Of a stretch of 64,000 bases of DNA, positions 13,307-24,300 are shown piece by piece (positions within the stretch are counted from its first letter, which is position 1; the number at the start of each line of letters is the position of its first letter). The position numbers and the translations under genes were made by a program. Under the pieces are notes generated by a model. It was not told where the DNA came from, ran no database searches, and was given only the letters and a program-made list of their open reading frames with translations. This DNA is from Volvox africanus (Eukaryota > Chlorophyta > Chlorophyceae > Chlamydomonadales > Volvocaceae), in the NCBI GenBank assembly GCA_030268105.1, contig BSDZ01000080.1, positions 2,397,001 to 2,461,000 on the forward strand, read 5' to 3'.

Positions 13307-13760
13307 AGGTCAGCAATCCTGATCCGACCTCCCATAACCACGGAGGTGGCGTTGCTCACATAATTACCATAAATCTAACAATAAGATACTAACTGTTGAC
13401 CATGCATGCGATAAGGTGGCGCCCTTCCAGAACACAGCTTACCACGTCTAGGTATTTCACGTCAGTTAGCACCATGCCGCGCACTTTCCACCCAGCATTT
13501 TCGCAGATTGTTAAGTCCCTTTTTAATCTTGTCATCGCAATGCACAGCATCTAGCCCTCTGGTACCTGTCCCTTCCCGACGCAACCAAGGAGGCTGGAAG
13601 GACTAAAATCTAAAAGCGCATGCCATGCTCTCCGATTGTGGCGGCAAACAAAAGATCCCCTATGCGTCATCAGCCCATTTGAACGAAATATCACAACCGA
13701 ACACAGTCTACGGTTCGGAATCTCGTCCCCAGCAGTGCTGACGCACTATGTTTGCTCTAT

Positions 13761-13765
13761 TTACA
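13761..13765 (-). other. candidate poly(A) signal TGTAA of the translocator gene
   Basis: TGTAA on the minus strand about 85 nt beyond the stop codon at 13850-13852, in a suitable position for a short 3' UTR. Confidence 0.4.
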
Positions 13766-13849
13766 TTGTTCCCAACAATGTCCCAGCCCAGCCCAGCCCA
13801 AACATCACTCCTGCATAACGCCCTCCTAGCTACATACGCTCTTTTAAGT

Positions 13850-15931
13850 TTAACGGCGGGGAGTCGTAGCTTGCAAAAGGGGCTTGCTTTCCATGTCGCC
13901 TGGTTGCCGCGCCGTTGTCTGCTGCCTTGCACCCTGCAGAAGCAAGAAGATCATGGGACGGGGTAGCGCTCATCCTTGGGCACCATATTTTGGCTGGTAG
14001 ACCGGCATTGAGATGTGCGGTAACTTCAGCTGGTACCGGTCATCGTACCTGGAGCTTTTGATAGTTATACCAGCAGACTCCCAAGAAAGCGATCCCGTAC
14101 CCTCCAAGCTGTAGCCCACCAACAGGTGACCTAAGACAGCGGATGTTGCAGTGCGCGGAGCCGAAATCATAGTTGCAATACCAGCAAACATAATACGGGA
14201 ACTCACATCGTAATATGTATATGTGCTGCATGTACCTTGCAAAACATCTTGCTGTGCGATTGATTCTTCGTGCCATGAAGGTCGGTACATTCACTCACCC
14301 GTAAAGAGTTACCGAAAGTGCAATAAGCAGCCAGTCCTTAATGACACCGGCGATATTCATGGTAAGCGCTGAGCTCCGTCCAATAAGCAAGAAGACGGAC
14401 ATGTTCAAGGCTGAATGTGGAACGATCACATGTCAGTGCGGACATGACATACGCAGGGCAGTGCTATTCCCAATGTTCAGCGACTAGACCAGGCGGTATC
14501 CCATGAGACGCATAACTCACCAAAGGCGCTAACAGCGCTCAGCATCAGCCAACCGCTTGGCAGGTGCCAACCACCCTCCGAGTGCATCATTTTGGGCAGC
14601 TCGATGAATGAGAAAGGGATGCATAGGAAGACGAAACAGGCCGGTGCGATGTAATAGAGCGTTGTCACAGGATTTAATTTAATGCCACGTGCCTGCACAG
14701 ACGCAACAATACGGGATAGCAAGTGGGAGTCAGAGGCCGTGGACAAGGCCTGAACCATGCGCTGTGCCATGGAGGTGGAGCATATGGGAGGTGCTCAGCT
14801 GCCCACAGGAAAGAAGCCTGCCGCGATAATAATGTTTCAACCGAACAGATTACTCATCCCCATGCCAAAGTACCTGCAACAGCAGCTGGATAAGACAGAG
14901 CCGGAACGATTCAGTCACGATGGAACCCGATTGGAAGATCACGCCGACGAGGTCGAAATTCAGCTCACCTGCGGTACACCAACGGTATCCCGTCAGCAAA
15001 ACTGCTAAGAAACCAAGTTTACGTCAAGATAGCAACTTCCTAAGGACATGTGCGAATGGCACCCGAGTACTTCCCTAGTTTTTGCCCTAAGATGATTCTG
15101 GTGGCATCACCTTAGGCTAACGCGCCCGGTGTCCTTTTCCCTGCCTTGTCGTTTGATCGTGTTAAGTTGCACACATCAACATAGAAGTCTCACCGTAAGA
15201 CGCTGCTGCCACGCCCACGGCAACGACGACCATGTTCAATGCGTACAGAGCTGAGTACTTTTCTGTTCCTAATAATACCCCCACCAGGAAGACTGTGACC
15301 GGCATGGTTGCCTGCGAAGGACCATGGACAAGTAGTAGTAACGGACCACAATACAGGAGAAACCGAAGAGCACATAACCTTTGCAGGCGGGGCAGGACAG
15401 GTCAACGTTACCTTAAGCATTTGGATGAACGCGACCGAAAGATACAAATATGCGGCATTCCCCAGCCACAACGTCCCAGAGAAGAGCGCTGCAATGGGGA
15501 CAACGTTCCTGCGACATATTGCACACGCGTGTGTATGTTGCTTCGCCGATTACCCCTTCGGCAATACAGCAGCCTGAAAGACACCACAGTACCTTAGGTA
15601 GGTCGTCGAGTCCATGTGTACAGTTTCAACAAAACCCGCTTTAATGATGAGAAACGCTAGCGTGGAACAAAACGCCATGTGTGTAAGCGTTAGCGCTATG
15701 GGAAAAGGAAACTCCGCAAATGTCAACACATATTTGTTGACCATAATGACCACAGCTGAAAGGAAAATCCATAGTATGATATAACTGCAAACACCCAAGC
15801 ATTTGCTTGTCAGCAGCAACACCATTGCGCCGATCAACCAGTTGCTGTTCAAGTTTGGCGTGCCTGTACGTAATCGCCGCCTGCATCCAGAAATCTCGTG
15901 AATTTCCTTTATCCTGTTCACTAGTCGCCAT
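13850..15931 (-). CDS. triose-phosphate/nucleotide-sugar translocator superfamily protein (KT group)
   Basis: Multi-pass membrane antiporter of the drug/metabolite transporter superfamily, probably exchanging a sugar phosphate or nucleotide sugar; substrate and membrane (plastid envelope or Golgi) cannot be read from sequence. Exons in transcript order: 15931-15870, 15784-15593, 15508-15412, 15311-15194, 14968-14874, 14692-14521, 14410-14299, 14130-14049, 13933-13850; 1014 nt, 337 aa, all phases match. Diagnostic segments: [93 protein letters not shown]. These fit the KT-type plant 'probable sugar phosphate/phosphate translocators'. About ten hydrophobic helices are spread along the protein and there is no long transit peptide. 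The last exon (tail ending ATTPRR) is the least certain; reading on without it stops two residues after KLQ. Confidence 0.88.
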
Positions 15932-16966
15932 CTTGTCTCGGGCTTGCGTCCGAAAGCTTTAAGACTAGTCAATGCCTGCCCTTGCCTGAAGGTTTTCTAC
16001 TAACAAATTCAGGAGCATTGATATGAACGAAACGTTTTTCCATTGATATGGATAAATGCTATTGGTTGGGACAATCATATGCCCGTATGGCACGTACAAC
16101 AGCAGTGCCAAACTTGGCGGCCGATACATTCATGCTTCTGTGATAAAGCTACGCAGCATTATATGATCAATAAACAGTTTGTCTAGTGTGGTTGTTCCCG
16201 AGCTCTCTGCATGAAAAGAGGTTGCAACAGTAACCCTTACACAGCCATGCCTCACGTATTGCTGAATCTTCCACCAGAGCCCCTAGGGCAAGTTAAAGGT
16301 CAAATAATCGGCATTTAACCATCACCTTTGGCATCGGGAAAAATCTTGCAAGAGTCGCTTCCGCAATGTCACGCGCTATATCCTCCGCGCCCGCCTACGT
16401 TTACTCCGTTTTCACTGGATATACCTTTCATCCGGGAGCTATGAAATCTTCAAAAGATAAGAGTTGCATCAGCAGATGTAAACCCCCCAAAATGCATTAC
16501 GCGGGGTAAATTTCTGGAGGCGCTACTATTTACAGGAAAGTAATAACGTCATAAATATAGTCAAGCTTAGAGGGCAAAAAAGAAAGCCTGTTATGGGAAA
16601 CTAATATCCATGTATGAAAGATGTATAGAAGTCATCCACACATTGCCTTATCCTGATTTTCCACCGCGTGCCCATTGCATCCATAATGGCTTGATACAGG
16701 TTGTGTCACCCAAAACTGGACCGTCGTCATCTCCAACCGAGCTCGTAATATCGTCATGCAATATACAATGCCGGCAAATCATACGTTCATGCAGGAGCAC
16801 AACAAACCACTGCACAGACTGCCAGGCAAAACTAGTTGCAAATGACATATCACGCCGACCTGGTAACCTTCGCGTTTGACCGCAAGAAGCTTTGTGGCCG
16901 GGGCCCCCCGTCTTCTCTCACGCACAAAACACGTTTACTACGCATGAGGGGTACGTAATTACCTTC
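15932..16966. other. intergenic region between midasin and translocator (tandem, minus strand)
   Basis: Holds the midasin 3' UTR (near 16966) and the translocator promoter/5' UTR (near 15932). An 89-codon + strand frame at 16610-16879 has no family features and probably lies in the midasin 3' UTR. The part at 16000-16600 is AT-rich. Nothing else is recognised. Confidence 0.5.
16530..16534 (-). other. candidate poly(A) signal TGTAA of midasin
   Basis: TGTAA on the minus strand about 430 nt beyond the midasin stop codon. Distance and orientation fit a green-algal 3' UTR; support is only motif and position. Confidence 0.3.
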
Positions 16967-18323
16967 CTACGCAGTGCTCAGCTCAAACCATTGGCGCAGC
17001 AGGTCCGCCAGTGTCGCCGGCAGAGATGCGATATCACGAAGCACGATGTAATACGGGAATGGGAAGCTGTCCAGGTACTTAGTGAAGATGGGCTTGCCGG
17101 CCGCGAAACTGACGCTCTGCATATCCAGTAGGCTGTTCGTGGGGTTGTCCAGCACGATGAATGCCAGGCACACGCCCCTCTTTGCGGCGGCCTCGCGCAC
17201 GGCGGCGTGCAGGGACTCCTTTTCGTGAAAGCGCCCGTCTGCCAAGATTAGCACCAGCTGCGCCAGGTCCTGGGTGCCTGTTCGTGGGAACGACACAAGA
17301 GGAAACATCAAAGCTGCGAGGCTGGTCCTCATCCCCTTCCCTACATCTGCACGCCCACCGCACACAACGCATGCAATTTTGTTTCGGATGTGGCCATATC
17401 CCTCGTGTTTCATACCTCGTCTGTACTCCCAGAGCTTAGCCTTTCACACCAGAAATAAAGCCGCTACTGCCAGTCCTTCTCATCGCCACCAAGCGCAGTT
17501 GGAGCCCTTCCCACTGCAGAAGCAGAAGGCATATGGACGGCACCCGACCCCACCCACCTGCACCGATGCCGCCCACACCACAGCTATGGCGTGCTGTCGC
17601 CAGCATGTGATCCAGGGAGGCCATCAGCTGGAGCATGGGCCGGTCGGCAATGGTGTTGTCCTGACGAAAGGTTAGGCGAGCCGCCAGCGAAGGGCCCACG
17701 TTGTCATTGAAGGGCGTGTCCAAAGGGTGTAAGGGCACAACGCCCTCACCGCCGCCGAATTTAAGTACGCCTACCTGCCCCACTTCCAGCCTGTAGAAAC
17801 GAAGGGGAGGCGGAAGGCCCGCATGTTCATTGATTCAACACAGGTTACGTCGCCGTCCGGCAAGGCAACTGTGCAAACGATCCCGAGAAGGGATTGTTGT
17901 AACAGCAGTCGTGAAGCGTCATTGGAAATCCATAGGCACCGTACCGGGTGAGCATGCACTGCCTATAGACGATGTAACCGACCTGCAGTAACCCTCCTGA
18001 TGAGACCCATCCCTGAAAACAGATAAGTGGTCATCCTCCGTCTCTAGCCCGAATCCTCTTCATATATAATAACCTGGATTCACGACGCACCAACAATTTC
18101 AACACCCACTCCTGCACACACCTGCTCATTGCTTTACAAATAAGCGCCAGAGCTTCCAGCGCAAAGCCACCGCAGCCGTTCTCTGCCATGGAACGTGAGT
18201 CGTCGCACGCCAACAGCACCTGGTAGCGACGCTTGTCGGGCCGATTGCGGCGCAGCCAGATCTTGTCTCGACGAAAATGGCTAGCAATGTAGCCGATGAC
18301 CTTCTTCATGCTGATCCGCTTAC
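16967..18323 (-). other. MDN1: midasin C-terminal VWA/MIDAS domain exons
   Basis: Last three exons. This domain binds the UBL domains of Rsa4/NLE1 and Ytm1/WDR12 through a metal ion. Upstream DYRTGKRISMKKVIGYIAS and KIWLRRNRPDKRRYQ are near-invariant midasin sequence. The metal motif reads LLACDDSRSMAEN (D-x-S-x-S kept; many relatives have IDDSSSM). QVGVLKFGGG, LVLILADGRF and the ending FPFPYYIVLRDIASLPATL then DLLRQWFEL follow, as in other midasins. The key Asp and two Ser residues are present, so the domain looks functional. Confidence 0.92.
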
Positions 18324-21300
18324 CTGTGCACCCAAGCCGCACAGCAAGCCAGACGCGGGTGATAGTATTCCTGTGTAGCTCTCTAAAACATGTGCATTTC
18401 CTTTGTAAGCGACGGTTCTCTGAGCTCATCACATCTGGAGTGGTCGTTGGTGCCCTTACGCGGAACGAGCTCCGTATGATTAGCCCATGCACACACCCAC
18501 GTATATTCATACACACAGGCATGAGTATGTACTTGTGCACTTTAATTCCCAACATAATTTTATTTCCTTCGTACGCCCATAAATTATTGCTTTCCTTCGC
18601 GCTGTCAAAAAGTTAGAGAGCAGACGCAAAATTCCATTCACCCCAGTTCCCGCCCGCGCCGTCGCACCAGTGCGGTAGTCCCCGGCCAGCTTGCTCGCCA
18701 GGGTAGGCTCAAGGATGAGCCGCAGCTGCTCCGTCAGCTCGCCCGCAAGCCCTGAAACCAGAGCTTCGCACCGAGTCCAGACTTCAATGCCGTACGCATG
18801 GTCCGCCTCAGCAGCTGCTCCCGCCACATTGCGTAGCCGCTCGTCAAGTTCGTGCCGGAGGACCTCCATCTGCTCGGTCGTCAATCCGTGCTGCAGCAAC
18901 GGTAGCCCTTCCGCCGTGCTGGCCACTGGAATGCGGTCGCCGTCTTCCAGCGTGGCGTTTGCAAGGCGCGCCACCACCCGGCTCGATTCCAGATCATCGC
19001 CGTCTGCCGCGGCGTCACCTTCCGGCGCCTGTTCGGCACACACGGGCGCCATGAGATGGAACAGGATGAGGTGACGCGATGGGGTGAAGATAGGGCGGGG
19101 CTTGTTCCTGATGTCACCTACATAATCCCCTGGAGCCTTATTCTCGTACATGGCCCATAGCAGCAACCAGCAGGCCATAGCAGCGGCACCCCTGAAAGCT
19201 ACTGCAAAGGGCCTTTCCTTATGCCGTTTTCATGTGTTCGTGTTCGTGCAAACGTGTCACATCGCATATTCGCCAACACCCGGCAGCCACCCACCTCCCG
19301 GCCCAGGAGCTCATCCGCGCTGGGTCGTTCTTTCTCCTGTTTGTCTTCTGAGTCTCCGTCGGCATTTTCGGCCGCTAGCTTGGCCTGCCGCTGCTTGCCG
19401 CCCCATGTGCGCGGCACGGGACCGCTGACGACTGCCGCCTGGTGCTGCTCCTGCGTGGCGCCGTCCTCGCCCCCGGCCTCCTGATTGTCCTCCTCCATAG
19501 CTACGGCACCGTTGTCGCCACCTTTTTCCTGCAAACGAACGAAACCATCCGGGAAAGGAAACAACGCAGGACACGGGGAGGACCATGAGATTGAGGGCGG
19601 AATATTAAGTACCCGAGGGACCACATCATACGGGGACCATGGGAGCTAACGTATTGCCCACAGGAAACAGACGCGGCGCCCATCGTCAGAGGTTAATGGA
19701 GGCACGCGCCACGCGCCCGACTGAGTACCCACCTTGCCGTCCTGCTGCTCATCCTCGCGGTATTGCTGCATTGGACCTGAGTCCTCCAGCTGCTCTACCT
19801 GTTCCATTGCTTGCTCTTCGGTAGCGGGCGCGAGTGCTTGTGTGTCACCCTGCCTTGAGCGTTCTTCGGCCCCCAAGAACTGGAACTCCGTGCCTGCGGG
19901 TGGCTGCTCGCCGCCCTCTTCCGCCTTATCGTCATCAGCGACACCCGCATCGACAGATTCATTGGCTACACAGCAGGCAAAGACGGCCGGGTGGGAAAGC
20001 ATGGAGGTGAACGAATGCTGGGCAGAGAAGCCGTCATAAGACTCGGTCGAGCACCATGATGGTCACCAGTGAAACCTGCAAACTGGAAGGACACTGAGGA
20101 AGACCCGTGCAAATCAGAGCAGATCCAAATTGAGCGCATGCTTACGTGATGACACACCACCATTACTGGGCAGACAGCTATCCCACCTGGCGTTGCCTCA
20201 TGCTGGACCGCCAAGTTTGCACGCCAGCGCTCCAAAGCATTGCCGAGATTCCGAAGCGGGTTGGGCTCCTGCAGCTGCCGCCGGGCCCTCTGCTGCTGCT
20301 GCTGTGAGCCAGGCTCCCTGTCATCCCCCCAGATGGGCGCCGGTGCGCCAAGCTGAGCTGCGGACGCCATCCCCGCCTCTGCCTGCTGAGCATCGGGCGC
20401 CGCGTCCGGGGCGCGGTCAGGATCCAGCGGCTGTGCGTTTGCTGCGGCCGTCTGTGGCCGTTGGCTCTCTGCGTCGCCGTCCAACGGCTGTATTGGCTGC
20501 TGCTCCTCGGGTGCGGCGTGTGCTGCGCCGACAATCTCTGGCTGTTTGGTAGGAGCCCCGGAGGCAACACCGCGGGGCCCCGCCTGCTGATCAGCCTGAG
20601 AATCTTGGGGTTCCCCCCGCTCTCTCCCCTGGGCCTCATCCTCTTGAGGCTGATCAACTGCCATGGGTTCGGGCGGCTGCTCAGACTCAGGCGGAGTCGG
20701 TTGCTGCTCATCGATCTCTCCAATGCCTGGCGGTCAGAAGTCACAGGGCGGGGATCGTAGCTACGTATCGGACACCATAATCAATACCTGATAGTTGCGC
20801 CTGAGGGGTGTGGGGGACGGTATGCGCGCAGCAAGCCTAGCTAGTCCTGCAGTCCAGACTGCCTGCACACCATATGTACCAAAGCCGCGGACGTTGACGA
20901 GTGCTAGGGTTCCGTAGCGTTTTATGGGACTAGGGTAGTAGGGTTTCTTTCTTTATAGTTTCTTAGGGTCTCTTGTCGCCATCTGGATTTCCTCAGCGTC
21001 ACGCTACCTTGAACCTGGACCGTTACTCCGTACCAACCGTGCCATCCCACCTGGAGCAGCGTCCTCCATATCCGCATCACGGGCCTCGTCGCCTTCGCCG
21101 CCAGCCTCGGCCGGGCTGCCGTCCTGCGGCCGCCCGGAACGGATTGCAAGGTTGGGATGTGAGATGCAGCTGATATCTCAATCACCGTCCACGCCGAGCC
21201 CGAGGCGTGGGGCCCAGGAGAGAGAAGCTCATTAAGAATAAGATGACAGCAACTGGCATATATTGTGCTGCTCCTCCTCCTGTAGCCCCTCTCCTCTACA

Positions 21301-24300
21301 CCTGCTTTTCCTTGCCAGCTCTCGCCAGCAATTCCTTAAGAACGTGGGTGCAAAAAATGCTACCGATCCCACCGTCGTTACCGTAGGCACCGCACCTTCC
21401 CATCCTCTCCTCCCGCTTCTTCTTGCCCTTGCTGCTCCTTGTCCTCTCCGGTGGCCATCTGCTCCTCGCCCTCCTTGCCCTGCTCCTCCTCCCCCTCTGC
21501 AGCCTCGTCCTCCTCCGGACCATGCTGCGGCTGCTCTTGCACGTCTTCGTTGTCCGCGCCGTCGCAATCTAAATTCATCTCCTCAGGAAGTTCCAACTCC
21601 TCCTCTGCGGCCTGGGGAGCAGCGTGGTGGCGATCCTCATATTTGTCGTCAGTATCCTCGTTTATGGGGCCCTCATCGGCGCCCTCCTGCTCATCGCCTG
21701 GTTCTGGCTGCGCTTCCTCGGCGCCCTGCATCCATTCGCGAGGAATAGGGATGTAATATTATTGCGCACAACGGGGGTACAGAGCAGAGCACAGGACTGT
21801 CGCATGTGTGTCAGCATTCGCGGCACTGGGAGGGGGGGTCGGAGCCAGAAGCAGAGGGACATTCATCATACCCTCAAAACGCTCGCTAGATCTTACTACC
21901 ATGATAGCTGGATAGATTTCGGTGTATACAAGAAAGGAAGACTACTGACAGGGATAGAAGGGACACGAGAAAACCCGAGAGTGCTTGCAGGTTGGGCTGT
22001 ATTGGGCCCTGCACTGAGTCGCACCCCGCATGGCCACAACCGCCTCACGCCTTGGCGCAGGCGCAGGCCCCTGACGTACCTGGTCTTTCTTCTTTTGCTC
22101 TTTTTTGGGAGGCTCTTTGTTGGTCCCGTTCTGCTGATCCTCCTGCTGTCCAGCCGCATACTCGAGGTCCGTCTTGTCCTCCACCTGCGGAGGACAGGCG
22201 CGTGCACATACACCCCAGCAGTGATGCCCTTACCAAGTTACACGGCGGAACTGCCCGGAGGGCTTTTAAGCCACATAAGGAGGCGCCTCAGCCAATTCTG
22301 GATCCTTGACATCCATGCCTTCCCCCGCTGGTCTTCCCCGAGAAACCTTCACGGAATCGCTCGACGTCTCACACAAGCAAAAAGAGCTGCCAAGGTAAGG
22401 AAACCATGGACAGAACATTTTGGGTTAAGGTAGGAATAACCTTAGATGAGGACAAAAACACACCGTTCCTACCTGGATCGGCGCGTCCTTCTCGTATTTC
22501 TCCTCCTTCTTCTTCTGCTCGTCCTGCTTGCCGTCCTGGTCATCCTCGTCGTTCCATAGCCGCTCGTCTACCACCTAATATGGAGCAGCGCAAAAGGCGC
22601 ACATATAAGCAAAAATGTCTCCACGTTCTGCGAGAAAGATCTGGACATATGGTCATTAGGGTCATTACGCGAAATCCCTCCCAATGCCCGTCCATTACCT
22701 GGCAAGGCCCCCCGCACAAAGTTTCCCGCTTATCCCTTTCCCTACCTCCTCATTGTCGCCCACGTCGCCCATTTGCTGGTCTATGCGCTCTTCGTCTCCC
22801 TCCTCGTCGTCGCTATCTCGGTTGAGATCACGCTCGTCCATCGGCACGTCATGCAGCGCGCCATCGAAATCGTCGTCCATCTCGATGCCCTTGTCCTGCT
22901 CTTCCTCCGGCCCCCCGTTATGCTTGTCCTGCTCCTGCTCCTCTTGGGGCTGCGTGCCACGCTGCTGCGCTCCCAACAGCTGGTCCTGGTTTTCCAGCTG
23001 GTCCGAGATGTCCTTAGCTCCGGTGCCGTCGCCAAGCCCAGTACCCTCCGCCTCCTTAAATTCGCCGGGGCCATCGCCGCCTAATGGTTGTACATGATAT
23101 AATACACAAGTGCAAATGTACTAAAGACTTGGAAGAGCTGCGCTACCATGTTTTGTCGTTGATACACGTTAGAAAGGGCTACTGGTAATTGCAACACTGT
23201 TAAGAAGGGCTGGGAGAAGCCATGCATGCGCAGTGAAGTGCCATGTTGTCACTAGACGGCCGCCTCCTCCTGGGTGGAGGTTCGCACTCACCCTCCACCT
23301 CCTTGCCCTCCGCTGGCATGCAGTATCCCTCCTCGACCAGTGTCGCAAGCACAGCGGTACATATGTACGCCAGCTTTGCCGTGGAACGATGCATGGCCAG
23401 CAGCTGCAGCGCGCGCAACCGCAACGCCACTGCCGCCATTCGTAGCATGGGCGCCACGCTGCGTAATAGCAGACCAGGTGCCGCCGCGACTGAGGACGTC
23501 GGCTGGGCCGCCAGCTGTCGGAGCACCGCCGCGCAGGCGCTGCCCATCTCCTTGGCACGAGGCAGCTTTAGAGCCGCCTCCAACTGGTTCGTCGCCTGGA
23601 CCATTGATCTGGCAGGTTGCGTCCGCGCGCCCTCTGCACCAGCTTGCTGTTGCTGAGCTGGTTGCGCCCACAGCAACACACCGCGCACCAGGTCCTCCAC
23701 AGCCGCCACAAACTCAGCAGACAGGCCGCCGGCGATACCAGTCATCGCTGAGGCGGCGTCGGCAGTGGCGCCTCCAGCAGCCGGATTCGGTTGTACAAGC
23801 CGACTAGCATTGGCCAGCCATTCATTCGCCTCAGCTGCTGCCGAGGCAACTGCACGGTGCAGCTCGTATAACCCAGGGACCTCTTGCAATCCGGAACCAG
23901 CGTCGGGATAGGACGCCGCTGCCACCACGCGGACTGCTTGTGCCAGCTCGGCTTCTGTCCTAACTAGCTCCTGGCAATTCTGGAGCACCTCTTGGACTGA
24001 AGCACGAGTAACCCACACCAAGCAGTTCTCGCCATCACAATTCCTGCTCGCGCCGGTCGAGCCGGTTATCCTGACAGTGCACCCCTGCAGTAAGGCATCA
24101 AGTCGGGATTTGCAAAACGCCATCGTCGCCGTTGCATTTCGTGCCCCCGAGACCGCCATCACCAGCTGCTCCTGGGCAGCCGGCAGCACGCGCGCGCTCA
24201 CGCAGGCGTCCAGCACCTGACAGGTTTCGGAGCCGAGTAGCACCAGCTCGTCCAGGCGATTCTTCTGTTGCCTTACCGCAACAAGTCGCTCGGCCTGGCT

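Larger units (their letters stand above)
11814..13849. other. unresolved region between kinesin-9 and translocator genes
   Basis: The kinesin-9 start exon(s) and promoter and the translocator 3' UTR should lie here, but I could not find a convincing kinesin N-terminus. One weak candidate is a minus-strand segment starting at about 12702 after a TTTAG acceptor and reading IRPEKAPSK. On the + strand three open stretches (11837-12106, 12122-12361, 12866-13306) share the same frame; none matches a family I recognise. A minus-strand exon-like piece near 13580-13440 reads ENAGWKVRGMVLTDVKYLDV and runs into a GTAAGC donor. The middle (12361-12560) is AT-rich. Confidence 0.4.

Noticed and set aside
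16610..16879. 89-codon + strand frame
   Set aside because: Falls in the expected midasin 3' UTR, with no splice, domain or compositional support.
22250..22400. Additional midasin acidic exon (reads GMDVKDPELAEAPP)
   Set aside because: Exons 22574-22473 and 22184-22080 already join in phase, and this stretch runs into a stop without a good donor.
21624..22433. 269-codon + strand frame with hydrophobic stretches, looking like a membrane protein
   Set aside because: It is the complement of the midasin acidic region; Glu/Asp codons read backwards give Leu/Phe/Ser-rich pseudo-membrane segments.
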